In this document: in pieces, positions 1 to 8,753 of the stretch
Position numbering within the stretch: position 1 is the stretch's first letter
How the letters are laid out: each line of letters starts with the position of its first letter
Assembly (NCBI GenBank): GCA_016715115.1
Contig: JADKBM010000004.1
Coordinates: 124,001-188,000 of the forward strand
Direction of reading: 5' to 3'
Source: Acidobacteriota bacterium
GTDB taxonomy: Bacteria; Acidobacteriota; Blastocatellia; Pyrinomonadales; Pyrinomonadaceae
DNA length: 64,000 bases
The notes under the pieces: model-generated
What the model saw: only the letters and a program-made list of their open reading frames with translations
The model's database searches: none
Told to the model about the DNA's origin: nothing
Position numbers and translations under genes: made by a program

Positions 1-1
1 G

Positions 2-655
2 CATTGGACGGGCACGATAAGCTATTCGACAAGGCAGAAGGAAGAAAAAACGGCGTCCGGCGATGCCTGGGGCGGCTCGGTCGGCGTGATGGAAAAGAAC
101 GCGAAGTTCACGATGACGACGCTCAACGAATTGGACGATACCGTCGAAGCCGTACTTCGCGCGATGACCGATGGCGTCGAGGGCCAGAAAACGATGGCCC
201 GCGTTGCGCATAGATACGCCAAGCGTTGGGAACGGAATGAGAAGCAGACCAGTGAAATGCTTTGCCGGCCCCGAGGAAAGCCTTCTTATCTCAAGAGCAC
301 GAACAGCAACAGCCGGGAATTCGTTTCGGAAAACGGCGAGAACACCCAGACACTGCCGGTGTCGATCGTCGTTTTTCCGGACGGGCAATACAAGATCACG
401 GTGCGATATCCCGGATTGACGACGACGCGAAACGCCGGCAAGCAAGGCGTCCGCGACGGCTGCGAACCCCGGCCGTTTGACGAGAGCAACCCGGGTGAGG
501 GAACGCGGCTTCCAAACGGATATTTCGAGATCGAAGGAAAAGCGGATCCGAAGAACCCGAACGAACTTTTCGGGAAAACCGTTACCGGCAATCTTGCAAC
601 GAAGCAATTGACGATCGTCTGGAAGCTGAAACTGGTGACGCCGAAGAAGAAATGA
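2..655 (+). CDS. Hypothetical protein, 5' end cut by window edge
   Basis: This reading frame is open from the first bases of the window, so the gene starts upstream. The visible part is about 217 residues and begins with a WTGTI-like strand. The first start codons inside the window (GTG then ATG near 86-91) are probably internal. The C-terminal half is rich in beta-strand-like segments and N/G/P turns and ends in a Lys-rich tail. This would suit a secreted or envelope protein of the Acidobacteria type, but I recognise no domain. The gene after it is on the opposite strand and convergent. Confidence 0.6.
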   Translation, partial: HWTGTISYSTRQKEEKTASGDAWGGSVGVMEKNAKFTMTTLNELDDTVEAVLRAMTDGVEGQKTMARVAHRYAKRWERNEKQTSEMLCRPRGKPSYLKSTNSNSREFVSENGENTQTLPVSIVVFPDGQYKITVRYPGLTTTRNAGKQGVRDGCEPRPFDESNPGEGTRLPNGYFEIEGKADPKNPNELFGKTVTGNLATKQLTIVWKLKLVTPKKK

Positions 656-696
656 AGATCGGATGCGGAAATTGGTGTTGAGCGATTTGAGCGATC

Positions 697-1686
697 TCAA
701 AACGCAATCGTTCCGTCCGGTTTGAATCTATAAACCAGTAAGGCGTTGAATTGAATTGGCGGACCATTGATGTAGGCCGGCGAAAATTTGGCTTGGCGCG
801 CCGATGCGACGCACTCTTCACGCAAGAGCGGATGTCCCGAGATCGCTTTGGCGTAAATTACCTCCCCGTTCAAATCGATCACTATCTTGACCGTCACGAT
901 TTCCTCCTTGTTGATTTGATCGAGATTCCGAACCTGTGGACGCGGAATGCTGAGCGCCTTTTTGTTGACGACACCGACATCAAGGCATTTGGCGAGCGAA
1001 TCGAAATTAAAGACAATCTTGCCCACAAAATATAAATCCTTGTCGCCGTCGATGTTGGAGGCCGCGAATTTTGATTTCAAAACCGCCTTTTCAGATTCGT
1101 CGAAAAGCAACTCATCGCCGGAAATTGCCTTTGCCGAAATGACTTCACCGCGCCAGCCGTGAATCAAGGTCAAGATTTCGACTTTTCCTTTCGCACACGC
1201 AGATCGTGCTACTGCGGAATAATCCGGTCTTTCGAGGATAAGAGCTTTCCCGTTGATGATTGCTTCTTTCGCTTCAAACAGCTTGAGAAGTCGCTTCGGC
1301 TTGGCGTTGGTGATCGGCCTCCCGTTAAAATCTTCGACCCTGTAAACCAAAACCCCGTCACCGTATACCGTTCCGAAATCCTCCAGAATCGGCTGAAACA
1401 CGGCTTCCAGCGCCGCCGCCACCGCCGCCGGACGCAATAAAGGATGCCCGCTGACCGCTTTGGCTGAAACAACCTGCCCCTTCGGCAGATCAACTCTGAC
1501 GATCACCTGAACCGGCCCAGGCAACTGCCCCGAATCCTCCGGATATCTCGGCAATGGCAAGAATTTGACCTTTTCATTTAAGATCCCGAGTGGAATCGTT
1601 TTTGTACTTGCATATATCTGCCCGAAAACATTTTGTAGACCCAGAAACGAAATGCCGATCGCAAATATCAAAATCATTCGATTCAT
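697..1686 (-). CDS. Secreted protein with three TonB C-terminal-like repeats
   Basis: The start chosen is the ATG at 1686, because the protein then begins with a clear signal peptide (MNRMILIFAIGISF, Gln cleavage region); a longer frame upstream adds only a non-signal leader. The mature protein of roughly 300 residues contains three copies of the TonB C-terminal fold. Each shows a V-x-V-x-[ILV]-[DH]-x-x-G-x-V-[IV]-x-A-K-A-[IV]-S-G pattern, near residues 50-120, 165-230 and 260-325. TonB energy transducers normally have one such domain behind a transmembrane anchor and a proline-rich linker. Here there is no anchor after signal cleavage, so energy transduction is unlikely; a periplasmic binding role is a guess. 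Confidence 0.7.
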   Translation of the reverse strand: MNRMILIFAIGISFLGLQNVFGQIYASTKTIPLGILNEKVKFLPLPRYPEDSGQLPGPVQVIVRVDLPKGQVVSAKAVSGHPLLRPAAVAAALEAVFQPILEDFGTVYGDGVLVYRVEDFNGRPITNAKPKRLLKLFEAKEAIINGKALILERPDYSAVARSACAKGKVEILTLIHGWRGEVISAKAISGDELLFDESEKAVLKSKFAASNIDGDKDLYFVGKIVFNFDSLAKCLDVGVVNKKALSIPRPQVRNLDQINKEEIVTVKIVIDLNGEVIYAKAISGHPLLREECVASARQAKFSPAYINGPPIQFNALLVYRFKPDGTIAF

Positions 1687-1782
1687 AGTTTTGATCCTAC
1701 TTTTTTGGACACCAAGACTACAGAAAAGTTCCCAACGACCGGGGAACCGTTCGGGCTGCGCCGCAACAGGCAAACAACCCGA

Positions 1783-1816
1783 AATCCCAAATCCGAAATT
1801 CGATATCCGAAATCAC
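1783..1816. repeat. Short intergenic AATCCCAAATCCGAAATTC-type repeat
   Basis: This is a stretch of degenerate 7-9 bp units of the form AAATCCC/AAATCCG. It is one copy of a dispersed family that recurs between genes at about 11950, 24720, 26620 and 38740. Confidence 0.6.
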
Positions 1817-1844
1817 ACCTTCTTTTGGTAAACTGGTGACGAGA

Positions 1845-2774
1845 ATGACCCCGGCCGCCGAGAAGATCGTTGACGAATCACTGCCGCGCCTTTGCGCCCG
1901 CGCAGCGAACCCGCGCGGGCTCGGACCGGATGAACTCAGGCCGCGCGTCGTGAAGGCCGTCGGAAAGTATCTCCTGCGCGACGGCGCGAACGCCGGAAAT
2001 TCCGAGATTCGTTCCTTCATCGACGAGCTTCGTGCAGACGATCTGTGCCTAGTCCTTGCGTGCGAGCGCGGCGATGCGGACGCGTGGGACGAACTTGTGA
2101 AGAACTTCGATTCGACCGTCAGATCGGCCGCGCGCAAGATTACAAACAATATCGAGGACTCTGAAGACCTCGCAAGTTCGATCTGGGCCGAACTCTACGG
2201 CCTCAAAGAAGGAAAGGGCAAACTCGGCTATTATTCGGGCCGCGGCAGCCTCGGCGGTTGGTTGCGCGCAGTGGTCGCGCAGCTCGCGGTCGATCAGTTC
2301 CGGAAGGTTTCGAGGTTCGTGCAGATCGAAGAAGATCGCGAATTCGAGAATCTCGCCGCCGAAAGTTCGGAGATCAGCGGCAATTCATCGGCGCAAAGTC
2401 CGGAGGAGATCTTCTCCGAAAGGTCGATGCAGAACGATGTTTCCCAGGCATTGAAGGCGGGTGTTTCGGAACTTGAACCGGAAGACAAGCTGATAATGAA
2501 GCTCTACTATTATGACGATCTGAAACTCAAGGATATCGGCGCAATGCTCGGCTTTCACGAGGCGACGGCGAGCCGCAAACTCGTCCGCATTCAGTCGTCG
2601 ATCCGAAAATCGGTGGAAAAGGCGCTGCGCGAAAAGCACGGTTGGAACGAGTCGGAAGTTACGAAACATCTCGCCGAAACCGCCGAAAAACTTGGATTGA
2701 ATTTCGAAACGATGTTCGCCGTTCTGATCATTTTCGCGTTCGTGCAAGAAATCGTTTCTGCCGGCGTTCAATGA
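1845..2774 (+). CDS. Sigma-70 family RNA polymerase sigma factor (ECF-like) with hydrophobic C-terminal tail
   Basis: A transcription initiation factor of about 309 residues. An N-terminal extension of about 70 residues precedes the sigma region 2 homology (A-W-x-x-L-V-K-N-F-D-S-T-V, then D-S-E-D-L-A-S-S-I-W). After a linker comes region 4, with a helix-turn-helix (L-K-L-K-D-I-G-A-M-L-G-F-H-E-A-T-A-S-R-K-L). The ATG at 1845 was chosen over the GTG at 1836 because GGTGACGAG lies just before it. It forms a pair with the zinc-finger membrane protein 94 bp downstream, a typical sigma/anti-sigma arrangement. It is longer than usual ECF factors and ends in about 20 hydrophobic residues, which is odd for a sigma factor. 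Confidence 0.85.
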   Translation: MTPAAEKIVDESLPRLCARAANPRGLGPDELRPRVVKAVGKYLLRDGANAGNSEIRSFIDELRADDLCLVLACERGDADAWDELVKNFDSTVRSAARKITNNIEDSEDLASSIWAELYGLKEGKGKLGYYSGRGSLGGWLRAVVAQLAVDQFRKVSRFVQIEEDREFENLAAESSEISGNSSAQSPEEIFSERSMQNDVSQALKAGVSELEPEDKLIMKLYYYDDLKLKDIGAMLGFHEATASRKLVRIQSSIRKSVEKALREKHGWNESEVTKHLAETAEKLGLNFETMFAVLIIFAFVQEIVSAGVQ

Positions 2775-2867
2775 TCGGGAGATGAGAGAAATTGAAAAGA
2801 CGGATTGATTGAACTAGTTTTGCGGAACGGAGAAAGAAAGACTTTTTGATTTTTTGGAATTTGATCG

Positions 2868-3941
2868 ATGGAACTTGAATTCGACAAGGAAATGGATGTC
2901 ATCCTGCGCAGGTCGCGGGAAGAAAGCTTCGGCGATAACGGCCGGAGTCTTTCCGGACATCTTGATGCTGACGAAATTTCGGCCTTTGCGGAAAACGTGC
3001 TGCCGGAATCCTCGCGCATCAATTACATATCGCATTTTGCGGAATGTTCACGGTGTCGGAAGATCCTTTCCAACGTCGCGGTCTTGAACGACGCGGCCGA
3101 ACCGGTTGCGGATCCGGCCGTGCCGTTGACTGCCGATGCCGGCGTTCCCTGGTATCGACGCTTTTTCGTCTTCCCGCAGATCGCCTATTCGATGGGCGCG
3201 CTCGTTCTGATCTTCAGCGCGGTCCTTGGCTACATCGCGTTGCGAAACGTCGGGCCGGACTCTGTATCAGAGATCTCGCGGGCGACGGAACCGTCGCTTC
3301 CGGGTTTTGCGCCCGCGTCGAACACCGCAGCGCTTCCGAGCAATTCGGCGACCGCAAATACAAGCTCAAACACCGCTGCCGCGACCAATTCCAACACGCC
3401 GGCAACTGCCGCGCCGAATGCAGGCGACGGGACGGTTACCGGTGGAGTCTCGTCGAACAAAGCCATCATTCTGGATGGTTCGCTGCGCAAGGATGCGAAC
3501 GTCGCCGGATCCGCGGAGATGAACACCGATGCGAAATCGAAAACCGACCGTCAGGAAACCGATGCCGTCCTCGCGAAACCGACCCCCGCGGTCAGCCAGC
3601 CGACCGCCGGCGCTTCGCGACCCGAACCAGTCGTCCGTGATGCGGAAAAAACCGAGGAAACGCTGAAGGAAAACACCGACGAGCCTGTGCGCACGCGTTC
3701 GGCGCCAAACGTTCCGTCCAAAAAACAAACGGGCGACCTTCGCAAAGCCGGCGGAAAATCGTTCCGCAACATCGGCGGCGTCTGGTTCGATACCGATTAC
3801 AACAACCTGCAGACGCAGATCTCGGTCAAACGCGGCTCTGACGATTACAACAAACTCGACACCGGATTGCGCTCGATCGCCGACCAGATCGGCGGCACGC
3901 TCGTCGTTGCGTGGAAGGGCAAGGCGTATCGGATCGAGTGA
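2868..3941 (+). CDS. Membrane-anchored anti-sigma factor with zf-HC2-type motif
   Basis: A 357-residue single-pass membrane protein. The cytoplasmic N-terminal part has H-F-A-E-C-S-R-C (H-x3-C-x2-C), the zinc-binding signature of ZAS anti-sigma factors. A transmembrane helix follows near residues 105-125 (YSMGALVLIFSAVLGYIAL). Next is a long low-complexity Asn/Thr/Ser/Ala periplasmic stretch and a short folded C-terminal domain (N-I-G-G-V-W-F-D-T-D-Y). Its position after the sigma factor implies it holds that factor inactive at the membrane until an envelope signal. The identification rests on motif and context. Confidence 0.8.
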   Translation: MELEFDKEMDVILRRSREESFGDNGRSLSGHLDADEISAFAENVLPESSRINYISHFAECSRCRKILSNVAVLNDAAEPVADPAVPLTADAGVPWYRRFFVFPQIAYSMGALVLIFSAVLGYIALRNVGPDSVSEISRATEPSLPGFAPASNTAALPSNSATANTSSNTAAATNSNTPATAAPNAGDGTVTGGVSSNKAIILDGSLRKDANVAGSAEMNTDAKSKTDRQETDAVLAKPTPAVSQPTAGASRPEPVVRDAEKTEETLKENTDEPVRTRSAPNVPSKKQTGDLRKAGGKSFRNIGGVWFDTDYNNLQTQISVKRGSDDYNKLDTGLRSIADQIGGTLVVAWKGKAYRIE

Positions 3942-4126
3942 TTTTCAATTTGCGATTGGAGCGCAACCGTCCCGGTTGCAATGAGCGCCTCGCGCGAACC
4001 AACCTCACAATGGGTCTTCTCGGTTCACCGTAACGGGCCTGTGCGCCGGGAGGCATTCAGACCGCTGGAAAGTTCGATCCCCTTTTATCAATTGAAAATT
4101 GAGAATTTAGAATTGATAATCTTCGT

Positions 4127-4876
4127 GTGAGATTAATCGTTCTCGGATCAGGCAGTTCGGTCCCGCATCCGGCGCGGAGCAGTTCGGCATATTGGGTTGA
4201 AACTCGCTCGGGTTCGATCCTGCTCGATTGCGCGGCGTCGGCGATCCATCGGATGGCCCAAGAGCGGCTCGATTGGGCGAATCTTGACGCGATCTGGATC
4301 TCGCATTTCCACCTCGATCACATCGGTGGTCTCTTTCCGCTTTTGTTCGGATTGAAATACGCGCCCGAAACGCAGGATCGGACGAAGCCGCTCAAGATCT
4401 TCGGGCCGCGCGGCCTTTGCGCCCTGATCGATCGCGTTCAGTCCGCAAACAATTACAGACTCCTGGCGCAGCCGTTTCCGGTCGAGGTCATCGAGGTCGA
4501 TCCGCTCGACGAATTCGATTTTTTGCCGAATGTTTCGGGAGTCGGATTCAGCACGTCGCACACGCCCGAAAGTATGGCGATCCTCATTCGCGAAAACGAC
4601 ACAACTCTCGTCTTTACTTCAGATACCGGATTTGCGAAGGCGTTGGCGAATTTCGCGCGCGATGTCGATCTGTTTGTTCTGGAATGTTCGTTCGTAAAGG
4701 ATAAGCCGGTCGATACCCACATTGAACTTGAGGAAGCTAGGTATCTGATCCGCAAGGCGCGGCCCAAACGCGCGATGCTCACGCATTTTTATCCGGAATG
4801 GGACGGCGTTGATTTTGGAGAGTTGGCCGGGGACGAGATCGTCGAAGCGCGAGACGGTCTGATTCTGGATTTCTGA
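4127..4876 (+). CDS. Metallo-beta-lactamase-fold hydrolase (RNase Z / phosphodiesterase-like)
   Basis: A 249-residue cytoplasmic MBL-fold protein. The metal-binding motif H60-x-H62-x-D64-H65 (S-H-F-H-L-D-H-I-G-G) is intact. The fold begins with L-G-S-G-S-S-V-P, and the further ligands are plausible at S-H-T-P-E (about 145), F-T-S-D-T-G (about 165) and L-T-H-F-Y-P near the C-terminus. Length and motifs match the RNase Z/ElaC-like and PhnP-like branch; substrate cannot be fixed from sequence. The start is a GTG without a clear ribosome-binding site. It appears monocistronic, between the anti-sigma gene and a convergent small secreted gene. Confidence 0.8.
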   Translation: MRLIVLGSGSSVPHPARSSSAYWVETRSGSILLDCAASAIHRMAQERLDWANLDAIWISHFHLDHIGGLFPLLFGLKYAPETQDRTKPLKIFGPRGLCALIDRVQSANNYRLLAQPFPVEVIEVDPLDEFDFLPNVSGVGFSTSHTPESMAILIRENDTTLVFTSDTGFAKALANFARDVDLFVLECSFVKDKPVDTHIELEEARYLIRKARPKRAMLTHFYPEWDGVDFGELAGDEIVEARDGLILDF

Positions 4877-4931
4877 TCTTGGAGTTTGAATCGCTGTACG
4901 TGATCCAAACTCCAAAATCAAAGTGCCGGAA

Positions 4932-5282
4932 TCACTGGATCGAGACGGTCATCGTGAAATTCGTTCCGCGGTTCCCGTGGTTGTCGATGCTGATGTAAAC
5001 ATCGCCGTTGTTCTCGACATAATTCGAATACGACGTGTCGTGCAGTTCGCCCTGCGTGAAATCGCATTTGCCGTTGCCGCAGCTGAGCGTCGCCGTCAAC
5101 GTTTGCCCGGCGCTGGCGCGGAGCACGAAACCGCGTGTCGCGCCGGCGGCGAGGGAACCCGTCACGGTCGCCGAACTCCGTCCGCGTGCAAAACGAATCC
5201 GCGTCTGCGCAAACGAATCCGTCACCGTCATCATCCCGATGATCGCCACGATCAATAACTTCAAACTTAGTTTTCGAATCAT
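4932..5282 (-). CDS. Small secreted beta-rich protein
   Basis: A 116-residue protein with a typical signal peptide (MIRKLSLKLLIVAIIGMMTVTDSFAQ). The mature part alternates short strands and has a G-S-L-A-A-G-A-T-R-G-F-V-L-R-A-S-A-G-Q-T-L motif, resembling bacterial pre-peptidase C-terminal (PPC)-like or jelly-roll domains. Two cysteines (C-G-N-G-K-C) may form a disulfide. I do not recognise a named family with certainty. It converges on the MBL hydrolase and lies downstream of the tolC-like gene on the same strand. Confidence 0.65.
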   Translation of the reverse strand: MIRKLSLKLLIVAIIGMMTVTDSFAQTRIRFARGRSSATVTGSLAAGATRGFVLRASAGQTLTATLSCGNGKCDFTQGELHDTSYSNYVENNGDVYISIDNHGNRGTNFTMTVSIQ

Positions 5283-5404
5283 ATTTTTCCTCCTGAAAAG
5301 TTCAACTCCGCAAATGTAGTCCTAAGCGCGCCAGAATTCAAATCGACCGGGCATCAAAAACCCGGAGATTTGGATTTTATCCGGAAGAGCTGTGTTCAAG
5401 AATG

Positions 5405-7123
5405 CTACTTGCGCAATCGTGCCTCGACGTCGTTCGCTTTGAGCGAATTGCCGGTCGCGCGCTGCAGATCGGCGATCGCCTTGTTGAGTTCAGTCTGCGC
5501 CCGGAGTTCGGAACTACGGGCGACCATCAACGCCGTTTGGCGTTCGAGAACCTTGTATATGTCCGACTGCCCGGCGTCGAGTTTGCGCTGTTCGGACTCG
5601 TATTGTTTTTGTGTGTTTTCCCTCGAGACGGCGGATGCGCGGAGACGCGCTTCGGCGGTCCGGATCGATTGCAGAGCGTTGCGGACATCGACCTGGATGT
5701 TCTGTTCGATCTGCTCGCGCTGCGTTCCGATCTGTTCCTTTTGTACCAGCGACCGTCCGAGATTCGCCTCGGCGGTCTTGTTTTGAAGCGGCAGGTTGAA
5801 CGTCACGCCGACCCGAAACGTCGGGTAACGATTGAGAAAGACGTCGGTCAAAGAACTTCCGGAAAGCGCATTGAGACGGGCGATCTGTTCCAGACACGCA
5901 GGCGAACTCGGCGCCGAATCGCACGGTGACGGAAAGAACGGTTCGAATCCGGGATTCAGCTTTCCGCCGACCCCGGCTGAGGTGTAGCTGGCCGTCAGGT
6001 CGATCTGGGGTTTGGTCTGATCGCGGTAGAATTTCTGATCGATCGCGTTGATGTCGTTCTGAACGTTGTTGACTTCGATCTCCGGGCGATTCTGCAGCGC
6101 CGCGTCGAGCGCCTCGGGAAGCGTAGTCCGCGGTGCGTCGAGATCGACCGGATCGGTCGGAAGCAGCGCGTCATTCCAGATCGCGTCCGTCCTGTTTTGG
6201 GCGATGAGATTCTTGAGCGCGTTCTCCGCGCGGCCGACCACTTCGAGCCCCTCGTAAACTCCCTGTTCGATATTCGCGACCTGCGTTTCGGCGGCGACGA
6301 TGTCGATCGGCGCCAGTTGCCCTTCTTCGACAAGTCTCTTACTGTGCGCGAGTTGGTCCTTCGCGTCGCGGACGCCGTCACGCTGGACCTGCAGGTTCCG
6401 AAGCGCGAAGACAAGATCCCAATAAGCGCGCTGAACGCCGGTGATGATCTCGATCGAGCGTTGGCGAAACTGCGTGTCGGTCAGACTCAGGTTGCGTTTC
6501 GCGATCTCGATCACACGGCGCGACTGGTCAAACCGGCGACCGCGCCAGAGCGGTTGCGTTACGGTCAGATTCAGCGAAGTACTGCTCTGCGGACTGAGGA
6601 TCGAGATCGGATTGTTCGTCGTTACACGCTGCGAAGAAACCGACGCCGAATACGTTGTTCCCGCGCCGCGGAGCGCGCCGCCGATGCCGACGTTTCCAAC
6701 GAGCGAATCGTTGTCGGTCGTCGGATTCGACGAGAAAATTGAGACGTTCGGTACTTTTGAACGCTCGAAATACGTTTGACCGGTCAGCCGCGGTTCGTAA
6801 AAACCATTCGCGCCGCGCAGGTCAAACTCGGCGACGCGAACATTTTGGCGCGAAACCTCGATATCCTTGTTGTTCTCGAGCGCAAGCGCGATGGCTTCTT
6901 TGATCGAAAGCGGCCGCTGGCGGAGCATATCGACGCCGACGCGTCCGAGATCGGGCAGTGTCCGGTCGTCCTGACGGTAATCTGGCGCGACCTGCGGAAC
7001 TCCGTCGAGCTTCTCGGGCGCAACTTTTTGCGTATCCTTGACCGGCGTCGGCGACGGTTCCTGTGCAACCGCCACAACGGTCAATAACGACAATAGAATC
7101 AAAATGTATGAAAGCTTCTTCAT
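5405..7123 (-). CDS. TolC-family outer membrane efflux protein
   Basis: A 572-residue outer-membrane factor with signal peptide (MKKLSYILILLSLLTVVAVAQ) and two repeated coiled-coil halves. The repeats contain the usual A-L-E-N-N-x-D-I-[EV] pattern (S-I-K-E-A-I-A-L-A-L-E-N-N-K-D-I-E-V, and later L-P-E-A-L-D-A-A-L-Q-N-R-P-E-I-E-V), with long Gln/Ala/Arg helices. It would form the outer-membrane channel of the RND pump encoded upstream on the same strand (8754-13348). It is the last gene of that cluster, set apart from the preceding gene by about 170 bp with a repeat hairpin, so it may have partly separate expression. Confidence 0.9.
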   Translation of the reverse strand: MKKLSYILILLSLLTVVAVAQEPSPTPVKDTQKVAPEKLDGVPQVAPDYRQDDRTLPDLGRVGVDMLRQRPLSIKEAIALALENNKDIEVSRQNVRVAEFDLRGANGFYEPRLTGQTYFERSKVPNVSIFSSNPTTDNDSLVGNVGIGGALRGAGTTYSASVSSQRVTTNNPISILSPQSSTSLNLTVTQPLWRGRRFDQSRRVIEIAKRNLSLTDTQFRQRSIEIITGVQRAYWDLVFALRNLQVQRDGVRDAKDQLAHSKRLVEEGQLAPIDIVAAETQVANIEQGVYEGLEVVGRAENALKNLIAQNRTDAIWNDALLPTDPVDLDAPRTTLPEALDAALQNRPEIEVNNVQNDINAIDQKFYRDQTKPQIDLTASYTSAGVGGKLNPGFEPFFPSPCDSAPSSPACLEQIARLNALSGSSLTDVFLNRYPTFRVGVTFNLPLQNKTAEANLGRSLVQKEQIGTQREQIEQNIQVDVRNALQSIRTAEARLRASAVSRENTQKQYESEQRKLDAGQSDIYKVLERQTALMVARSSELRAQTELNKAIADLQRATGNSLKANDVEARLRK

Positions 7124-7158
7124 AAAACCTATTCGGATCTGAGAACTGAGAACTTAGA

Positions 7159-7294
7159 ACTGAGTGCAAAGTGCAGAGTGAATAGTGCATAGTTCGAAGA
7201 ATATTTGAGTGCATTGTCCCCTCTGCACTCTGCACTTTGCACTCTGCACTCTGCACTCTGCACTTTGCACTCTGCACTCTGCACTCTGCACTCA
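7159..7294. repeat. Ten tandem 7-bp repeats with an inverted partial copy
   Basis: From 7221 to 7290 there are ten copies of CTCTGCA/CTTTGCA in tandem. At 7159-7180 the complementary sequence (GAGTGCAAAGTGCAGAGTG) appears once, so transcripts could fold a long stem across the intergenic region between the 145-residue membrane protein and the tolC-like gene. The stop codon of the membrane protein gene (7292-7294) lies immediately beside the repeat. Confidence 0.85.
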
Positions 7295-7729
7295 GTTCAC
7301 GGCTCCCAATCCCAAAATCTGCGTATAAATGAACCCGCCCAAAATGAGCGCGAATCCGCCGATCTCGCCGGCGATCAACAAGTACATAAAAGTCGTCGTT
7401 ACGAATGTCCTTTCGGCAAACATATTCTCGGTTCGATTCAGGAGCCCCTCGCGGATATAGCCGGCGACGGTCAACACGAAAAACGTGATCGGAACTGAAA
7501 CGATCAAAGTTTGGAAACCGGCCGAGAACGGCGAGAACTCGATCAGTTTCGCAATGATCAGACTCGCGAACGCATAAAAGAACGACGCCATATGCGCGAG
7601 ATTGACATACGCCGGCGCGCGGTGCTCGGGCGAACTCATAATCTTTGCGTATTTCCAGACACCTGTGAGCATTCCGGTCATCAAGAAAATCCCGGACGCG
7701 AGAAGCGCGATCTTGATGCTCGAATTCAT
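7292..7729 (-). CDS. Four-helix integral membrane protein of unknown function
   Basis: A 145-residue hydrophobic protein with about four transmembrane helices (residues about 5-22, 45-65, 70-95 and 118-140). The start is the ATG at 7729, which overlaps the stop of the upstream SRPBCC gene by four bases, implying translational coupling; an in-frame longer start has no support. No family is recognised. Its position inside an RND efflux operon suggests a membrane-associated accessory role, but that is only context. Confidence 0.7.
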   Translation of the reverse strand: MNSSIKIALLASGIFLMTGMLTGVWKYAKIMSSPEHRAPAYVNLAHMASFFYAFASLIIAKLIEFSPFSAGFQTLIVSVPITFFVLTVAGYIREGLLNRTENMFAERTFVTTTFMYLLIAGEIGGFALILGGFIYTQILGLGAVN

Positions 7730-8160
7730 CGCTTTTCCGCCTCCGCTTTGATCGCGTCGTTCATCAGATGGTAGCCGGCCTCGGTCTGCTTCCCGACCAT
7801 CAGCCATATCAAACGCACCATCCAGCCCGAAAAATGCTCACCGTGTACGAACCTGCACTTCGCGTCGGAGATCCGCTCGATGATGAAGAAATGCTCGCCG
7901 CGAAACGCCCCGAACGGCAAGTTCCCGACCCAACGAAGCTCGCGACCCGCATCGGCCTTCAAAACATTCGGTGTAAACTTCAACATTCTCGATCCGGGAA
8001 GCTGGACGTCGATCTTCAAGCGCGCGCCTTCCTTCGGTTCGCCTTCGACGCGCGTCACGAAAGGGTTCCACTCGGGGAACCTCCGAAAATCCGCGAGGAC
8101 CGACCAAACCCTCTCGGCCGACGCGTCGATCTCAATCTCAGTTCGAATCTCTTTTTTCAT
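7726..8160 (-). CDS. SRPBCC (START/polyketide-cyclase-like) domain protein
   Basis: A 144-residue single-domain protein of the SRPBCC superfamily. It has the typical N-terminus (T-E-I-E-I-D-A-S-A-E-R-V-W-S-V-L-A-D-F-x-x-F-P-E-W-N-P-F) and a central R-x-R-L-K-like strand region, then F-x-H-x-E-x-F-x-G near residues 110-118. The family binds hydrophobic ligands in a helix-grip fold. The start is the ATG at 8160 (MKKEIRTEI) rather than the longer frame. It sits between the methyltransferase-like and membrane genes of the efflux operon and overlaps the latter by four bases. The ligand is unknown. Confidence 0.8.
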   Translation of the reverse strand: MKKEIRTEIEIDASAERVWSVLADFRRFPEWNPFVTRVEGEPKEGARLKIDVQLPGSRMLKFTPNVLKADAGRELRWVGNLPFGAFRGEHFFIIERISDAKCRFVHGEHFSGWMVRLIWLMVGKQTEAGYHLMNDAIKAEAEKR

Positions 8161-8206
8161 CTGTTTTGCCCGCTTGCCCAAATCCAAAATCTAAAGTCCA
8201 AATTCG

Positions 8207-8677
8207 TCAGATCCACCGGCGAACCCGCGATTTGTAGTCCAGATATTCCTCGCCGAACTTCGCCTCAAGGTACCGTTCTTCCCGCCTGATAACGCCGAAA
8301 TGTATAGCCAGAACAACCAACGGCAAGAAGGGCAGGAACCAGACCGAATTGAAAATCAGCGAAAATCCGAGATAGACCTCGACCATCGCGACATAGATCG
8401 GATTTCGACTGACGGCGTAAATGCCCGAATCGAGGATCGCCGTTGTCGGATGCCACGGTTCGATGTTCGTTTTCGCGGCCTTCATTTGACGCCAGGCGAC
8501 GAAGATTACGACAAGCCCGAAAAGTACCAGCAAAAAGCCGAGTACAACCGCTGCCCCCGACGCCATAATCGGACGGGGGTAATGCCACGCAACGAATCCA
8601 CCGACAATAAGTCCGGTGGCGAAGATCAAAGGCGGCGGCGCGATCACGCCAGGGTTGTCTTTCCGTTTCTCGCTCAT
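8207..8677 (-). CDS. Isoprenylcysteine carboxyl methyltransferase-family membrane protein
   Basis: A 156-residue membrane protein with three or four helices and the C-terminal signature of the ICMT/PEMT family: S-R-N-P-I-Y (about residue 90) followed by R-R-E-E-R-Y-L-E-A-K-F-G-E-E-Y-L-D-Y-K. Related bacterial proteins are thought to methylate small or lipid substrates with SAM. No prenylated-protein pathway is expected in bacteria, so the substrate is unknown. It lies 47 bp after the SRPBCC gene start, within the leftward efflux operon. Confidence 0.8.
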   Translation of the reverse strand: MSEKRKDNPGVIAPPPLIFATGLIVGGFVAWHYPRPIMASGAAVVLGFLLVLFGLVVIFVAWRQMKAAKTNIEPWHPTTAILDSGIYAVSRNPIYVAMVEVYLGFSLIFNSVWFLPFLPLVVLAIHFGVIRREERYLEAKFGEEYLDYKSRVRRWI

Positions 8678-8753
8678 CGTAAAAAGGTGCTATCGGACAT
8701 TGAGGAATCGATCCCACCGTCCGCAAATGATCTGGCAAACGCCTCGCATATCA

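Noticed and set aside
7221..7290. CRISPR-like repeats
   Set aside because: 7-bp tandem microsatellite, no spacers.
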